NCBI GenBank assembly: GCA_947259485.1
Contig: CAMYLU010000003.1
Coordinates: forward strand, 161,588 to 225,587
Source: an uncultured Gammaproteobacteria bacterium
Lineage (GTDB): Bacteria; Pseudomonadota; Gammaproteobacteria; GCA-001735895
Direction of reading: 5' to 3'
DNA: 64,000 nt
A program made the position numbers and the translations under genes. Shown here one piece after another: positions 19,699-28,711 of this stretch (position 1 is the stretch's first letter; every line of letters begins with the position of its first letter). Under the pieces are notes generated by a model. It did no database searches and was not told the origin of the DNA. It saw nothing but the letters and a program-made list of their open reading frames with translations.

Positions 19699-19781
19699 TG
19701 TCGTCCCGCGATTCAACCGCGGGATCCAGCCTCTTGAATAAACGACCCCTCTGGATACCGCGGTCAAGCCGCGGCATGACA
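19699..19781. repeat. REPIN-like inverted pair of REP sequences
   Basis: Two 31-bp units in inverted orientation, 19699-19729 and 19751-19781. Each is a GC-rich hairpin (CCCGCG-ATTCAAC-CGCGGG and CCGCGG-TCAAG-CCGCGG) bounded by TGTC on one side and ATCCAG on the other. This matches the widespread GTC-hairpin-ATCCAG class of extragenic palindromes. It follows the 3' end of the methyltransferase gene and faces the 3' end of speB. No RAYT transposase gene is in the window. Confidence 0.75.
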
Positions 19782-19824
19782 AACTGGAGTAGGGGCTACG
19801 AGCTCTTAATAAACACAAGAGTGT

Positions 19825-20781
19825 TTAGACGCGGTACTCGACTCCGGGGAAGACACACAGCATCTCGAACAACAGGTTAGCCGCAACCAGGGACGTATTA
19901 CCCGAGGTATCGTAGGCCGGCGCGACCTCTACCAGGTCGCCGCCCACAAGATCGAGACCACGGCAGCCCCTGACGATTTCGAGTCCCTGGTGCACGGTCA
20001 GGCCACCAATCTCCGGGGTTCCGGTACCGGGTGCATAGGCAGGATCGAGACCATCGATATCAAAGGTCAGGTAAACCGGACCTGCGCCAAGTTGCTTCCG
20101 CACTTCGCTCATCAGCGGTGCCAACGACTGGTACCAGCACTCTTCGGCCTGCACCACGCGCACACCCTGGGAACGCGGCCAGTCAAAATCATCGGCCTCG
20201 TAGCCGCTGGCGCGCAATCCGATCTGGACCATGCGCGCCGGCTCGATCAGGCCCTCTTCGATGGCGCGTCGAAACGGGGTACCATGTGCTATCCGTTCAC
20301 CAAACATATGATCGTTGATATCCGCATGCGCATCGATGTGGACAATGCCGACGGGGCCGTGTTTTTTATGCAATGCGCGCAGTATCGGCAGCGAAATGGT
20401 GTGATCGCCGCCGAGCGTCAGGGGTTTGCATTTTGTTGCCAGAATTTCGTCATAAGCCTGCTCGATAATCGCAACCGATTTTTGCAGGTTGAAGGTGTTG
20501 ATCGCGATATCACCGAGATCGGCTACCTGTAGCGAATCGAATGGCGCCGCGCGGGTTGCCATATTATAGGGACGAATCAGGCAGGACTCGGTTCGGATCT
20601 GACGTGGCCCAAAGCGTGCACCGGCACGATTCGAGGTTCCAACATCGAACGGCACACCGACAAACCCGACGTCAAGCCCGGAGGGATCGGGCTGATGTGG
20701 CAGGCGCATCATCGTCGCAATACCACCAAAACGAGGCATTTCATTGCCCCCGAGAGGTTGATTGAATTTATTATCACTCAT
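19825..20781 (-). CDS. speB: Agmatinase / ureohydrolase
   Basis: 318-residue manganese ureohydrolase of the arginase family. The binuclear Mn ligands are visible in GGDHTISLP, VHIDAHADIND and FDIDGLDPAYAPGTGTPE. The length, and MPRFGGIATMMRLP near the start, are usual for proteobacterial agmatinases, which release urea and putrescine from agmatine. Guanidinobutyrase or guanidinopropionase activity cannot be excluded. It lies downstream of a basic-amino-acid-type ABC importer on the same strand (108 nt gap), suggesting uptake and breakdown of arginine-derived guanidino compounds. Confidence 0.88.
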   Translation of the reverse strand: MSDNKFNQPLGGNEMPRFGGIATMMRLPHQPDPSGLDVGFVGVPFDVGTSNRAGARFGPRQIRTESCLIRPYNMATRAAPFDSLQVADLGDIAINTFNLQKSVAIIEQAYDEILATKCKPLTLGGDHTISLPILRALHKKHGPVGIVHIDAHADINDHMFGERIAHGTPFRRAIEEGLIEPARMVQIGLRASGYEADDFDWPRSQGVRVVQAEECWYQSLAPLMSEVRKQLGAGPVYLTFDIDGLDPAYAPGTGTPEIGGLTVHQGLEIVRGCRGLDLVGGDLVEVAPAYDTSGNTSLVAANLLFEMLCVFPGVEYRV

Positions 20782-20889
20782 GCTCTGTTCTCCGGCGCTA
20801 GCGACCAGTTTGCTTCCTGGAACGACGGCATGGACGCCGCCGACAATAATAATGCCGCTGTTGTTAAATTGGCCCGGAATTACCTCGCG

Positions 20890-21669
20890 CTAGATGCGAA
20901 AGGACGCGGCACCCTTGGCGGGTTTGACTTCAAGCGCTTCACGCGGGTAGAGGTGTTGTAACCAGTGTTTTTCCCAGAAGCGAAAACCGCGGGAGACCGC
21001 CAGCACGATAATAAAGTACAAAACCGCGGCGGTAATAAAACCCTCGTAAGCGAGATAATAGCGGCCATTGAGCCAGCGCCCGACACCGAGCAGATCCTGG
21101 ATGGTAATCGTGCTCGCGACCACCGATCCATGCAGCATAAAAATGACCTCGTTGGAATAGGCCGGTAACGCGCGTCGAAATGCACTCGGCAGAACAATAC
21201 GCCGCATCCGCATCGGGCTGCTGAAACCGCAAGCCTTGGCGGCCTCGACTTCGCCCCTGTTGGTATTCACGATCGAACCGCGCAGTAACTCGGTGGTATA
21301 GGCCGCGGTGTTGAGGGAAAATGCTATCAGCGCACAATACCAGGCTTGCGACAGGATAGGCCCCCACAGGAATGTTTCGCGGATCCACTCGAACTGGCCC
21401 AGTCCGTAATAAATCAGGTAGGTCTGTACCAGCAGCGGAGTACCACGAAAAACATAGGTGAACAACCACACCGGTGCGTTGAGAAACGGATTATTGCCGG
21501 CGCGTATAATGGCCAGTGGGATCGACAGAATGCCGCCCACGACCAGGGAAATCAGCGTCAACTCCAGCGTCGTCAAGGCACCCCATAGAAAGCGATCGAA
21601 GTTCTGCGCAATCAGTACGATATCGATCGGCGACCAGGTTTCGAGAAACTGGACGATCGAATCACCCAT
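20890..21669 (-). CDS. Polar amino acid ABC transporter, permease (HisM/ArtM type)
   Basis: 259-residue inner-membrane permease of the His/Glu/Gln/Arg family with about five membrane helices. The EAA loop is seen as EVEAAKACGFSSPMRMRRIVLP. TYVFRGTPLLVQTYLIYYGL is typical of HisM/OccM. Overlaps the second permease by 8 nt. The C-terminus is extended by about 20 residues after the last helix. Confidence 0.9.
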   Translation of the reverse strand: MGDSIVQFLETWSPIDIVLIAQNFDRFLWGALTTLELTLISLVVGGILSIPLAIIRAGNNPFLNAPVWLFTYVFRGTPLLVQTYLIYYGLGQFEWIRETFLWGPILSQAWYCALIAFSLNTAAYTTELLRGSIVNTNRGEVEAAKACGFSSPMRMRRIVLPSAFRRALPAYSNEVIFMLHGSVVASTITIQDLLGVGRWLNGRYYLAYEGFITAAVLYFIIVLAVSRGFRFWEKHWLQHLYPREALEVKPAKGAASFRI

Positions 21670-22360
21670 CTTCAGACCTCACAATGCCCTTGCTGTACCT
21701 TTTATCAAGCCAGCGCAGCCCAACATCGGAAATCGCGGTCAACACCAGGTAAATCATCAACACCGCGAACATGAAGGTAAACAATTCTCGCGTGGAACGA
21801 CCGGCGACGAATCCGTTGTAAACCACGTCCTGCAATCCAATCACAGAAACCAGCGCGGTCGACTTGATCTGCACCAGCCAGTTATTGGAAAAACCGGGTA
21901 GCGCGTAAACCACCATCTGCGGCCAGATAACACGACGAAATATGACCAGGCGTGACATACCGCAGGCAACACCGGCCTCGATCTGGCCCTTGGGAATCGC
22001 CAGGATCGCACCGCGAAAGGTTTCGGTCATGTAACCGCCAAACACCACGCCAATAGTGCCGACTCCGGCCGCGAACTGGCTGATTTCGGCGTAGTCCCAC
22101 AGACCGGTCAAGGTACCGATCGAGTTGGCCAGCTCCTGGCCGCCGAAGAACACCAGCAGGATCAACACCAGGTCAGGCACCCCGCGAACGATGGCGGTAT
22201 AAGCCGCACCGATTTTCTGCGCGAGGATATTTTTCGACAGCTTGGCCCAGGCACCGAGCAACCCGAACAGAACCGCAATGACTAGCGACAGCAATGCGAG
22301 CTTTATCGTCACCCAGGTACCCGATAACAACTGGCCCTGGTACTCGATTATCAGATCCAC
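21662..22360 (-). CDS. Polar amino acid ABC transporter, permease (HisQ/ArtQ type)
   Basis: 232-residue partner permease. YTAIVRGVPDLVLILLVFFG and the EAA loop region QIEAGVACGMSRLVIFRRVIWP are diagnostic. With the HisM-like protein it would form the heterodimeric channel for a basic amino acid such as arginine, lysine, ornithine or histidine. It follows the binding protein gene by 74 nt. Confidence 0.9.
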   Translation of the reverse strand: MDLIIEYQGQLLSGTWVTIKLALLSLVIAVLFGLLGAWAKLSKNILAQKIGAAYTAIVRGVPDLVLILLVFFGGQELANSIGTLTGLWDYAEISQFAAGVGTIGVVFGGYMTETFRGAILAIPKGQIEAGVACGMSRLVIFRRVIWPQMVVYALPGFSNNWLVQIKSTALVSVIGLQDVVYNGFVAGRSTRELFTFMFAVLMIYLVLTAISDVGLRWLDKRYSKGIVRSEDG

Positions 22361-22434
22361 ATTAGCGCTCGTTGTCTGGCAAATTGAAAATCCCGGCCTG
22401 CATCAAACAGACCGGGTTAACGGCATTTAGATGA

Positions 22435-23208
22435 TTAACCGCCAAAGATATCGAACTCGAAATACTTGGCATTAATTTTCTGGTAAACCCCGTTGGCACG
22501 AATCGCCTTGAGCGCCTTGTTCAGCTCCATGCGCAACTCGTCATCCGATTTACGCACCGTCATACCAGCGCCGGGTCCATGACATGCTTCATCGTGCTGG
22601 TCTGCGCCGGTAAACTCGAAGTCCTTGCCGGCATCGGTTTTGAGGAAGCCGTCATCGGCGGCAATCGAGTCCGAAAACTGGGCATCGATACGACCAATCG
22701 CAAGATCCTGGAAAACTTCGTCCTGGGTTCCATAAAGCACCAGTTCGGCATCAGGATACATCTTTTCCATGAAACACTGGTGCGTGGTACCGCGTTGCAG
22801 ACCGATACGTTTACCCTTCAGCCCTTCTTTGCTGATCTCGAGCCCGGCACCTTTCCTGGCGACGAACTTCGCGGGCGTGTTGTAGTACTTGTCGCTAAAA
22901 TTGACTTGCTTTTTACGTTCCTCGGTAATCGACATCGAGGCGATAATCGTATCGAATTTTCTAGCCTTTAGCGCTGGAATCATGCCGTCCCAGTCCTGTT
23001 CTATGAGCACACACTTGCGCTTCATTTCGGCACAGATAGCCTCGGCAATCTCGATATCGAAACCCTTCAGGGTACCGTCGGATTCCTTCCATGAAAACGG
23101 CGGATACGCTCCTTCGACGCCGACACGAAGATCCGCAGCCTGAACGCTTCCCATTCCTAGCATCATTACGGCGGCGGTCATTGCCATCATTAATTTTCTG
23201 AACTTCAT
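22435..23208 (-). CDS. Polar amino acid ABC transporter, substrate-binding protein (HisJ/ArgT-like)
   Basis: 257-residue periplasmic binding protein with signal peptide MKFRKLMMAMTAAVMMLG ending near SVQA. Mature part: LRVGVEGAYPPFSWKESDG, the DWDGMIPALKARKFD region, and IIASMSITEERKKQVNFSD. These are the HisJ/ArgT hallmarks for lysine, arginine, ornithine or histidine binding. The ATG at 23208 is preferred because the sequence GTGAGGAAAG just upstream acts as its ribosome site; that GTG (23223) is the alternative start. The agmatinase downstream suggests arginine or agmatine as ligand. Confidence 0.9.
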   Translation of the reverse strand: MKFRKLMMAMTAAVMMLGMGSVQAADLRVGVEGAYPPFSWKESDGTLKGFDIEIAEAICAEMKRKCVLIEQDWDGMIPALKARKFDTIIASMSITEERKKQVNFSDKYYNTPAKFVARKGAGLEISKEGLKGKRIGLQRGTTHQCFMEKMYPDAELVLYGTQDEVFQDLAIGRIDAQFSDSIAADDGFLKTDAGKDFEFTGADQHDEACHGPGAGMTVRKSDDELRMELNKALKAIRANGVYQKINAKYFEFDIFGG

Positions 23209-23258
23209 CTTAACTTTCCTCACTTTGGTTGTGTTTCACTGGGAAACTAGTTTGTTAT

Positions 23259-23287
23259 GCCCTACGGGCGTTTACACCCTGTGGGTG
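23259..23287. other. Two tandem hairpins between the ATPase and binding-protein genes
   Basis: GCCC-TAC-GGGC (23259-23269) and CACCC-TGT-GGGTG (23275-23287) lie in the 80-bp gap between the ABC ATPase stop and the binding protein start, both genes being on the minus strand. They could slow RNA decay or polymerase between the two genes, allowing different expression of the binding protein. No T-run follows, so a classical terminator is unlikely. Confidence 0.4.
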
Positions 23288-23288
23288 G

Positions 23289-24074
23289 TTACTGCATCGT
23301 CCTCGATAGAAATTTTCGAAAACGATCAGAATTTGGATTTTGAAACATCTGCTGCGGTTCGCCCTGCTCTTCTACCCGGCCCTCGTGCAGAAACACGACT
23401 TCTGAAGATACGTCACGGGCAAAACCCATTTCATGGGTGACCACCAGCATGGTGCGTCCTTCCTCGGCAAGATCGCGCATGACCTTGAGTACTTCACCCA
23501 CCAGCTCCGGATCCAGTGCCGAGGTCGGCTCGTCAAACAACATCACCTCGGGATTCATCGCCAGGCCGCGAGCTATCGCGACACGCTGCATTTGACCTCC
23601 GGATAATTGCGCCGGGTAGTAGTCCTTGCGCTCGAGAATTCCGACCTTGTTGAGCAAGACTTCAGCCTGCTCGATCGCCTCGGCCTTTGGAATTTTCAGT
23701 ACATGCACCGGTGCCTCGATCACGTTTTCAATGACCGTCATGTGCGACCACAGGTTGAAGCTCTGAAAAACCATGCCGAGACGCGCGCGCAGGCGTTCGA
23801 CCTGGTGTATATCTTCAGGTTCGTAACGACCGGATTTACTGGTATGCATACGAATTTTTTCACCGGCAACGAAGACATCGCCGGCGTTAGGGATTTCAAG
23901 CAGATTAATACAACGCAGGAAGGTACTCTTGCCGGAACCGGAAGCACCCAGTATCGAAATCACGTCACCTTTATGCGCACTCATCGATACGCCACGGATT
24001 ACTTCAACGTCACCAAAGCTTTTATGCAGGTCTACGACCTCCAGCGCGGCATGCTCGGCTGATGCTTCGCTCAT
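23289..24074 (-). CDS. Polar amino acid ABC transporter, ATP-binding protein (HisP/GlnQ type)
   Basis: 261-residue ATPase. Walker A is GASGSGKST, Q-loop at VFQSFNLWSHMTV, signature LSGGQMQRV, Walker B VMLFDEPTSALDP. The insertion around HTSKSGRYEPEDIHQVERLR is typical of HisP-like basic amino acid systems. First gene of the ATPase, binding protein, permease, permease, agmatinase series on the minus strand. Confidence 0.93.
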   Translation of the reverse strand: MSEASAEHAALEVVDLHKSFGDVEVIRGVSMSAHKGDVISILGASGSGKSTFLRCINLLEIPNAGDVFVAGEKIRMHTSKSGRYEPEDIHQVERLRARLGMVFQSFNLWSHMTVIENVIEAPVHVLKIPKAEAIEQAEVLLNKVGILERKDYYPAQLSGGQMQRVAIARGLAMNPEVMLFDEPTSALDPELVGEVLKVMRDLAEEGRTMLVVTHEMGFARDVSSEVVFLHEGRVEEQGEPQQMFQNPNSDRFRKFLSRTMQ

Positions 24075-24189
24075 TCGATCTATCCTCCCGGATATATCGC
24101 TCTTATCGCGATAGTTTTTTAATTATTACGGCATACTAACACTTTTTTTGGTCCTTGAACTACCAGTTGTGGGACCACCGGGCAAGGCC

Positions 24190-25062
24190 TTAGAGCGCCA
24201 GCAGGCGCTCGATCGTGCGCTGTGCCTGAGCGGCATAGCCGCCCCCAAACAGGTTGGCATGGTTCAGTACGTGGTAGAGATTATAAAGTTCGCGTCGCTC
24301 GGCATAACCGCTATCGATCGGGAAATGATCATTATATCTGCTAAAAAAATGTGCCCCCGGGTGACCAAATAATTCCATCATCGCGAGATCAGTTTCGTGG
24401 TCACCGTAATAACAAGCCGGATCATAAATAACCGGGTTGCCATCCAGATCAGCTCCCTGGTTACCACTCCACAGATCGCCGTGCAGCAGGGACGCACGCG
24501 GATGATAGGTTCTAAAAAACTTCCAGAGATTCTCTGCCAGACGATTACCGGCATCGATCAGGCCAGCATCAATCCCGTTTCGCTGCGCCAGTTCCAGCTG
24601 AAACCCCAACCGGTGTTGCCGCCAGAAGTCTATCCAGTGGCTGTTGAAGGTATTGTGTTGCGGTGTACTACCGATGGTATTGTCACATTCAAACCCGAAC
24701 TGCTCCCCGAAACAGCAATGCATCGCTGCAATCGCGGTTGCGAGTTGCCCGGCATCAGCCTGCCCACTGAATTCAATGTATTCCATGACGATGTAGGCAT
24801 AATTATCTTGATGACCGGTCAGAAACACTTCCGGTACACGGATCGTCTGACTGCGACGGATTGCGTCAAGCCCCGCTTTTTCAGCGACAAACATCGATAA
24901 CAGCTCGGCGCGATTAACCTTGACAAAATATTTATGCACGCCGCACTCAAGCCGGAAAGCCTGGTTGATATCGCCACCGTGGACCGACACTGTCTGGATA
25001 TCACCGCCCGGGAGTTGCAGTTGCCGTGCCAGCGTAGCTGCGAGTGATTGCCATTTCATCAC
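24190..25062 (-). CDS. Fructosamine kinase family protein
   Basis: 290-residue kinase of the fructosamine-3-kinase/YniA family, with an aminoglycoside phosphotransferase-like fold. VHGGDINQAFRLE near the start is the G-loop, YFVKVNRAE holds the ATP-binding Lys, and LLHGDLWSGNQG is the catalytic loop. Homologues phosphorylate ketosamines on glycated proteins, leading to deglycation. It overlaps the rluE-like gene by 4 nt at its 5' end. Confidence 0.88.
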   Translation of the reverse strand: MMKWQSLAATLARQLQLPGGDIQTVSVHGGDINQAFRLECGVHKYFVKVNRAELLSMFVAEKAGLDAIRRSQTIRVPEVFLTGHQDNYAYIVMEYIEFSGQADAGQLATAIAAMHCCFGEQFGFECDNTIGSTPQHNTFNSHWIDFWRQHRLGFQLELAQRNGIDAGLIDAGNRLAENLWKFFRTYHPRASLLHGDLWSGNQGADLDGNPVIYDPACYYGDHETDLAMMELFGHPGAHFFSRYNDHFPIDSGYAERRELYNLYHVLNHANLFGGGYAAQAQRTIERLLAL

Positions 25063-25595
25063 AACATACGGTACTCGCCCGGCAGCAATCCGTCTAATGC
25101 CCAGTCGCCAATTCCTGTTCTGACCAGGCGCAGGGTTGAATGCCCGACTGCCGCGGTCATTCGCCGCACCTGGCGATTACGTCCCTCCCGGATTTCAAGT
25201 CGCAGCCATTGTGTCGGGATATTTTTGCGCACTCGAATCGGGGGATCCCGCTGCCAGAGCCAGGGGGGCTCATCGACCGGCAATACTATTGCCGGCCGGG
25301 TAGGGCCATCCTTTAGTCTTACACCCGAGGACAGTTCCCGTAGCGTCCCTGTTTCGGGTATGCCCTCCACCTGTGCGAGGTAGATTTTCGCTTGCCGGTA
25401 ACGCGGATTCGAAATTCGTGCCTGCAGCGCGCCGTCGTCGGTCAGCACCATTAAACCCTCGCTGTTGAAATCAAGCCGGCCGGCCGGGTAGACTCCAGCG
25501 ACATCGATGTAGTCGGCCAGCGTGCGTTTATCCCCTGACGGGGAAAACTGGCTCAACACCTGGAAGGGTTTGTTGAATAATAATGTCTGGCTCAT
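25059..25595 (-). CDS. rluE: 23S rRNA pseudouridine synthase RluE-type
   Basis: 178-residue RsuA-family pseudouridine synthase without an S4 domain, matching RluE, which modifies U2457 of 23S rRNA. The catalytic Asp is in the GRLDFNSEGLMVLTDDG motif; start MSQTLLFNKPFQVLSQFS is typical. The ATG at 25595 lies one base after the exonuclease stop. A reading extended to 25673 would overlap that gene and looks artefactual. Exact target base is by homology. Confidence 0.9.
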   Translation of the reverse strand: MSQTLLFNKPFQVLSQFSPSGDKRTLADYIDVAGVYPAGRLDFNSEGLMVLTDDGALQARISNPRYRQAKIYLAQVEGIPETGTLRELSSGVRLKDGPTRPAIVLPVDEPPWLWQRDPPIRVRKNIPTQWLRLEIREGRNRQVRRMTAAVGHSTLRLVRTGIGDWALDGLLPGEYRML

Positions 25596-25596
25596 G

Positions 25597-26496
25597 CTAT
25601 TCCGGGCTGTCCACTGCCGCGTCAAGGTAACTCTGCCAACGAGTGCTGCGTGCGTTATCAAACGCCTGTTCATGCATTATTCGCTTCAGCTCCGCCACGT
25701 CGGCCGGTCGACGCCCGGTATCAACCTGCTGCATCTCTTTAATTTTGCGATTGATCCGGGTTAACCGGGGACTGACATCGAGCAGCGCTTCATGCTCGAT
25801 TAATGCACGTTGTATATTTCCGGCATAGCGGAATTTCATCTCGCCGACTTCGTGTAGATGGCGTCGCAGATTGTCGATGGTGTCGTATTTCTTCAGTAAT
25901 CGCGCCGCAGTTTTCGGCCCGATTTCCGGAATTCCCGGGATATTATCAACCTTGTCACCGGTGAGCGCTAATTGATCGGCTATCTGTTGCGGACGTACTC
26001 CATACTTTTTACAAATCGCGCGATAGTCGAGTATTTTATCGTCAAGGTAAGCCCACCAGATATCCTGCTCGTTAATTAATTGTGCGAGATCCTTGTCCGC
26101 AGTTAAAATTGCAACCGGCAACTCTACTGAACCGTGGTAATGCGCGAGCGAACCAATCAGGTCATCCGCTTCCCAACGCGTACTGCTGACGCAGGTTATC
26201 CCCAGGGCTTCCAGCCATTGCCGACACCAGGCGAACTGGCGCTTCAAATCCACCGGAGCCGGGCTGCGATTCGCCTTGTACTGCGAATAAATTTCTTTAC
26301 GCGCCGATTTCGACAGGCTCTCGTCAAACGCGAACACGAGTCGATGCGGTGCCTGCTCGGTCAAAAGCCGATACACGAAATCGCTGAAACCGACAAAGGC
26401 CTGGTTAGGTTGCTGCCGCAGGTTTACCCGCTGCCGCTGCGGGCCATACCAGGCCCTGAAAATGAATATACTGGAATCGACCAGGAATAAACGCAT
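25597..26496 (-). CDS. 5'-3' exonuclease (Xni/Pol I N-domain-like)
   Basis: 299-residue flap-type nuclease resembling the 5'-nuclease domain of DNA polymerase I. Metal-binding acidic residues are seen in FLVDSSIFIFRAW, VFAFDESL, WEADDLIGSLA, ILTADKDLAQL and LTGDKVDNIPGI; the last is the helix-hairpin-helix. E. coli Xni (ExoIX) is about 250 residues; this form is longer and retains the residues expected for catalysis. It is likely a flap endonuclease or backup for RNA primer removal. Gene order Xni-RluE-fructosamine kinase is tightly packed. Confidence 0.85.
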   Translation of the reverse strand: MRLFLVDSSIFIFRAWYGPQRQRVNLRQQPNQAFVGFSDFVYRLLTEQAPHRLVFAFDESLSKSARKEIYSQYKANRSPAPVDLKRQFAWCRQWLEALGITCVSSTRWEADDLIGSLAHYHGSVELPVAILTADKDLAQLINEQDIWWAYLDDKILDYRAICKKYGVRPQQIADQLALTGDKVDNIPGIPEIGPKTAARLLKKYDTIDNLRRHLHEVGEMKFRYAGNIQRALIEHEALLDVSPRLTRINRKIKEMQQVDTGRRPADVAELKRIMHEQAFDNARSTRWQSYLDAAVDSPE

Positions 26497-26583
26497 TTAA
26501 AAGAGCTTTCACTACAATAAGGTATAAAGATTTTACAATGGTGTTTGCTATAATCGCGCGCACTATTTTGAGTTTGTGATTCG

Positions 26584-27492
26584 ATGTTACGCTTTCTTGT
26601 CATTTTCACTGCCTTGCTGGCTACCACTCCGGCCTTGGCCGCCACTTCAGTCAAGCAGGTGCAGCAGTTACTGGAACAACAAAAGTATGTCGACGCGGCC
26701 AATGCGGGCGAGCAATTGCTGCAGCAAAGTCCAGGGCATGCGCGCACCCGGTTTCTAACCGCCTACGCCTACCAGATGAGCGCACAGACCGACAAGGCAG
26801 TGATGCTCTACCAGGATTTGATCAGGGACAAACCGGACTTGCCCGAACCGCGCAATAACCTGGCCATGATTTACCTGGCACAAGGCGACTACGATCGCGC
26901 CAGTCAATTACTGGTCGACGCGCTTAATACCAGTCCCAGTTATGCAATCGCCTACGATAACCTGAGCCAGATATACAAGGGCATCGCCAGCGAGGCTTAC
27001 CGGCGCGCAGTCAGTGAATCGGGTGAGCCTGCAAAATACACGCACAAGATAGAACTCACCGCGCTCACCAACCTCGAGGCAGCGGACCAGGAACCGATAG
27101 TCGAAGAAATCCCTGATGCTCAAAAAACCCTGGTCAATTTCGCAAACCAGGAAACCCTTTTAATCGAGCAGGTCAAGGATTGGGCAACGGCCTGGAGTAG
27201 CAAGGACTTCGCTGCCTATACCGGCTTTTACACGCCTGAATATCGTGCCCGGTTCGAATCACATGGGCAATGGGTCGAGTATCGTCGCAAACGTATCGCG
27301 CGCCCGGGGAAGATAAAAGTCGAGGTCAGTGACATACAAATTAAGTGGCGCAGTGAAAATCGAGCTATCATTGATTTCAAACAGGCCTACGATTCACCCC
27401 GCTACAGCGATCGCGTCGTGAAACGACTTGGCTTTAGCCGTGTTGGTTCGCAATGGAAAATTACCGAGGAGCAGGTATTATCCGCACTATGA
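26584..27492 (+). CDS. TPR protein with C-terminal Cds6/NTF2-like domain
   Basis: 302-residue exported protein. MLRFLVIFTALLATTPALA is a signal peptide. TPR motifs occupy about residues 20-140 (for example YQDLIRDKPDLPEPRNNLAM and YLAQGDYDRASQLLVDAL). The last ~110 residues, from WATAWSSKDFAAYTGFYTPE to WKITEEQVL, are an NTF2-like Cds6 domain. The following L,D-transpeptidase carries a related C-terminal region and overlaps by 4 nt, so the two probably work together at the cell wall. Confidence 0.8.
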   Translation: MLRFLVIFTALLATTPALAATSVKQVQQLLEQQKYVDAANAGEQLLQQSPGHARTRFLTAYAYQMSAQTDKAVMLYQDLIRDKPDLPEPRNNLAMIYLAQGDYDRASQLLVDALNTSPSYAIAYDNLSQIYKGIASEAYRRAVSESGEPAKYTHKIELTALTNLEAADQEPIVEEIPDAQKTLVNFANQETLLIEQVKDWATAWSSKDFAAYTGFYTPEYRARFESHGQWVEYRRKRIARPGKIKVEVSDIQIKWRSENRAIIDFKQAYDSPRYSDRVVKRLGFSRVGSQWKITEEQVLSAL

Positions 27493-28697
27493 AAAGATTT
27501 TTAACATTCCTGCTGGTGCTGGGGTTTCACAGTAGCCCATTTGCGGGTGATCCACCCGGGAATCGATACGAGCAAAGCCTCCTCGAAACGATCAAGGAAA
27601 TTCAAAGCCTCGATCACGACCAGGCCTTGAACAGTACCCGTGACCTTATTAAAGAATATCCGCACAGCCGGCTCGGACATATGCTTTACGCCGACCTGTT
27701 ACTGGCCAAGGCCGAACCGTTGACCGAAATCGGCTCAGGCATTGCAACCGATCGTGCAATGCAGGACTTCCGTGACGAAATACGACAGCGCTGGCAACAC
27801 GATTCCAGCGAGGCGCATCAGAACCTGTACCCGGATAACATATTGTTTGTGGCCGATGATCAACCCTATGTCATTCTCGTTGATCAACAGAACTCGCGCG
27901 TTTACGTCTACCGCAACGAGGGTGGCGATCTGCGGCTTGAAACCGATTATTTCATCACCATTGGCTTGAACGGTTACGGCAAGCAAAAACGCGGCGATCA
28001 AAAGACCCCGATCGGAATCTACCACGTAACCCGGTACATCGATGGTATGGAATTACCCGATTTATATGGCGAGGGTGCCTTTCCAATCAACTATCCAAAC
28101 GCCTGGGATGTACGCAAGCAACGCACCGGCGGCGGCATCTGGATTCATGGTACCCCGTCATACACCTATAACCGCTCGCCGAGGGCCAGCAATGGCTGCA
28201 TCGTGGTCAGCAACCCTGATTTTCTGCATATCGATAACTACATTCAACCCGCCCTGCACACCCCGGTTGTAGTCGCGGAACAGGTGAACTGGGTTAATCG
28301 CGAACAGTGGCTGACCAAGCGCCGGGAAGTCATGCAACTTTTATCCAGCTGGCTTATTGACTGGGAGAGTCTCGATCACGAAAGGTACCGCCGCCACTAT
28401 TCGCAATCCGAACTGGACGCTTACGGGCGTGACTTTGCAAGTTGGGATAGTCACAAACGCTGGGTCAACCGCAACAAGACCCGGATCGATGTCGAATACA
28501 GCCAACTCAATATCTTTAACTATCCCGGTGAAGACAAGCTGATGCTAATGCAGTTTGTACAGGACTATCGCAGTAATAACTTGAATGTCGAATCTCCGAA
28601 GGAGCTTTTCTGGCGCAAGACGAATGCCAACTGGCAGATCGTCTACGAGGGAAATCGCACTTTTCCGACAATTGACAATACTGTCGTCCAAAACTAG
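27489..28697 (+). CDS. L,D-transpeptidase (YafK-type YkuD domain) with Cds6-like tail
   Basis: 402-residue exported cell-wall enzyme. MKRFLTFLLVLGFHSSPFAG is a signal peptide; the YkuD domain has YVILVDQQNSRVYVYR and the catalytic IWIHGTP then SPRASNGCIVVS (His and Cys both present). From about residue 285 a Cds6/NTF2-like region follows (WLIDWESLDHERYRRHYSQS). YafK-type enzymes make or cleave 3-3 crosslinks or peptidoglycan-lipoprotein links. The ATG overlaps the upstream TGA. Confidence 0.9.
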   Translation: MKRFLTFLLVLGFHSSPFAGDPPGNRYEQSLLETIKEIQSLDHDQALNSTRDLIKEYPHSRLGHMLYADLLLAKAEPLTEIGSGIATDRAMQDFRDEIRQRWQHDSSEAHQNLYPDNILFVADDQPYVILVDQQNSRVYVYRNEGGDLRLETDYFITIGLNGYGKQKRGDQKTPIGIYHVTRYIDGMELPDLYGEGAFPINYPNAWDVRKQRTGGGIWIHGTPSYTYNRSPRASNGCIVVSNPDFLHIDNYIQPALHTPVVVAEQVNWVNREQWLTKRREVMQLLSSWLIDWESLDHERYRRHYSQSELDAYGRDFASWDSHKRWVNRNKTRIDVEYSQLNIFNYPGEDKLMLMQFVQDYRSNNLNVESPKELFWRKTNANWQIVYEGNRTFPTIDNTVVQN

Positions 28698-28711
28698 CAC
28701 GAGATCAATCC

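Noticed and set aside
19699..19781. Treating the GTC-hairpin-ATCCAG pair as a fourth private-stem family
   Set aside because: Its arms follow the common conserved-arm REP pattern found in many genomes, opposite to the A, B and C elements.
24145..24180. Terminator near TTTTTTTGGTCC...GGACCACC
   Set aside because: The short stem has its T-run on the wrong side for the neighbouring minus-strand gene, and no plus-strand gene ends there.
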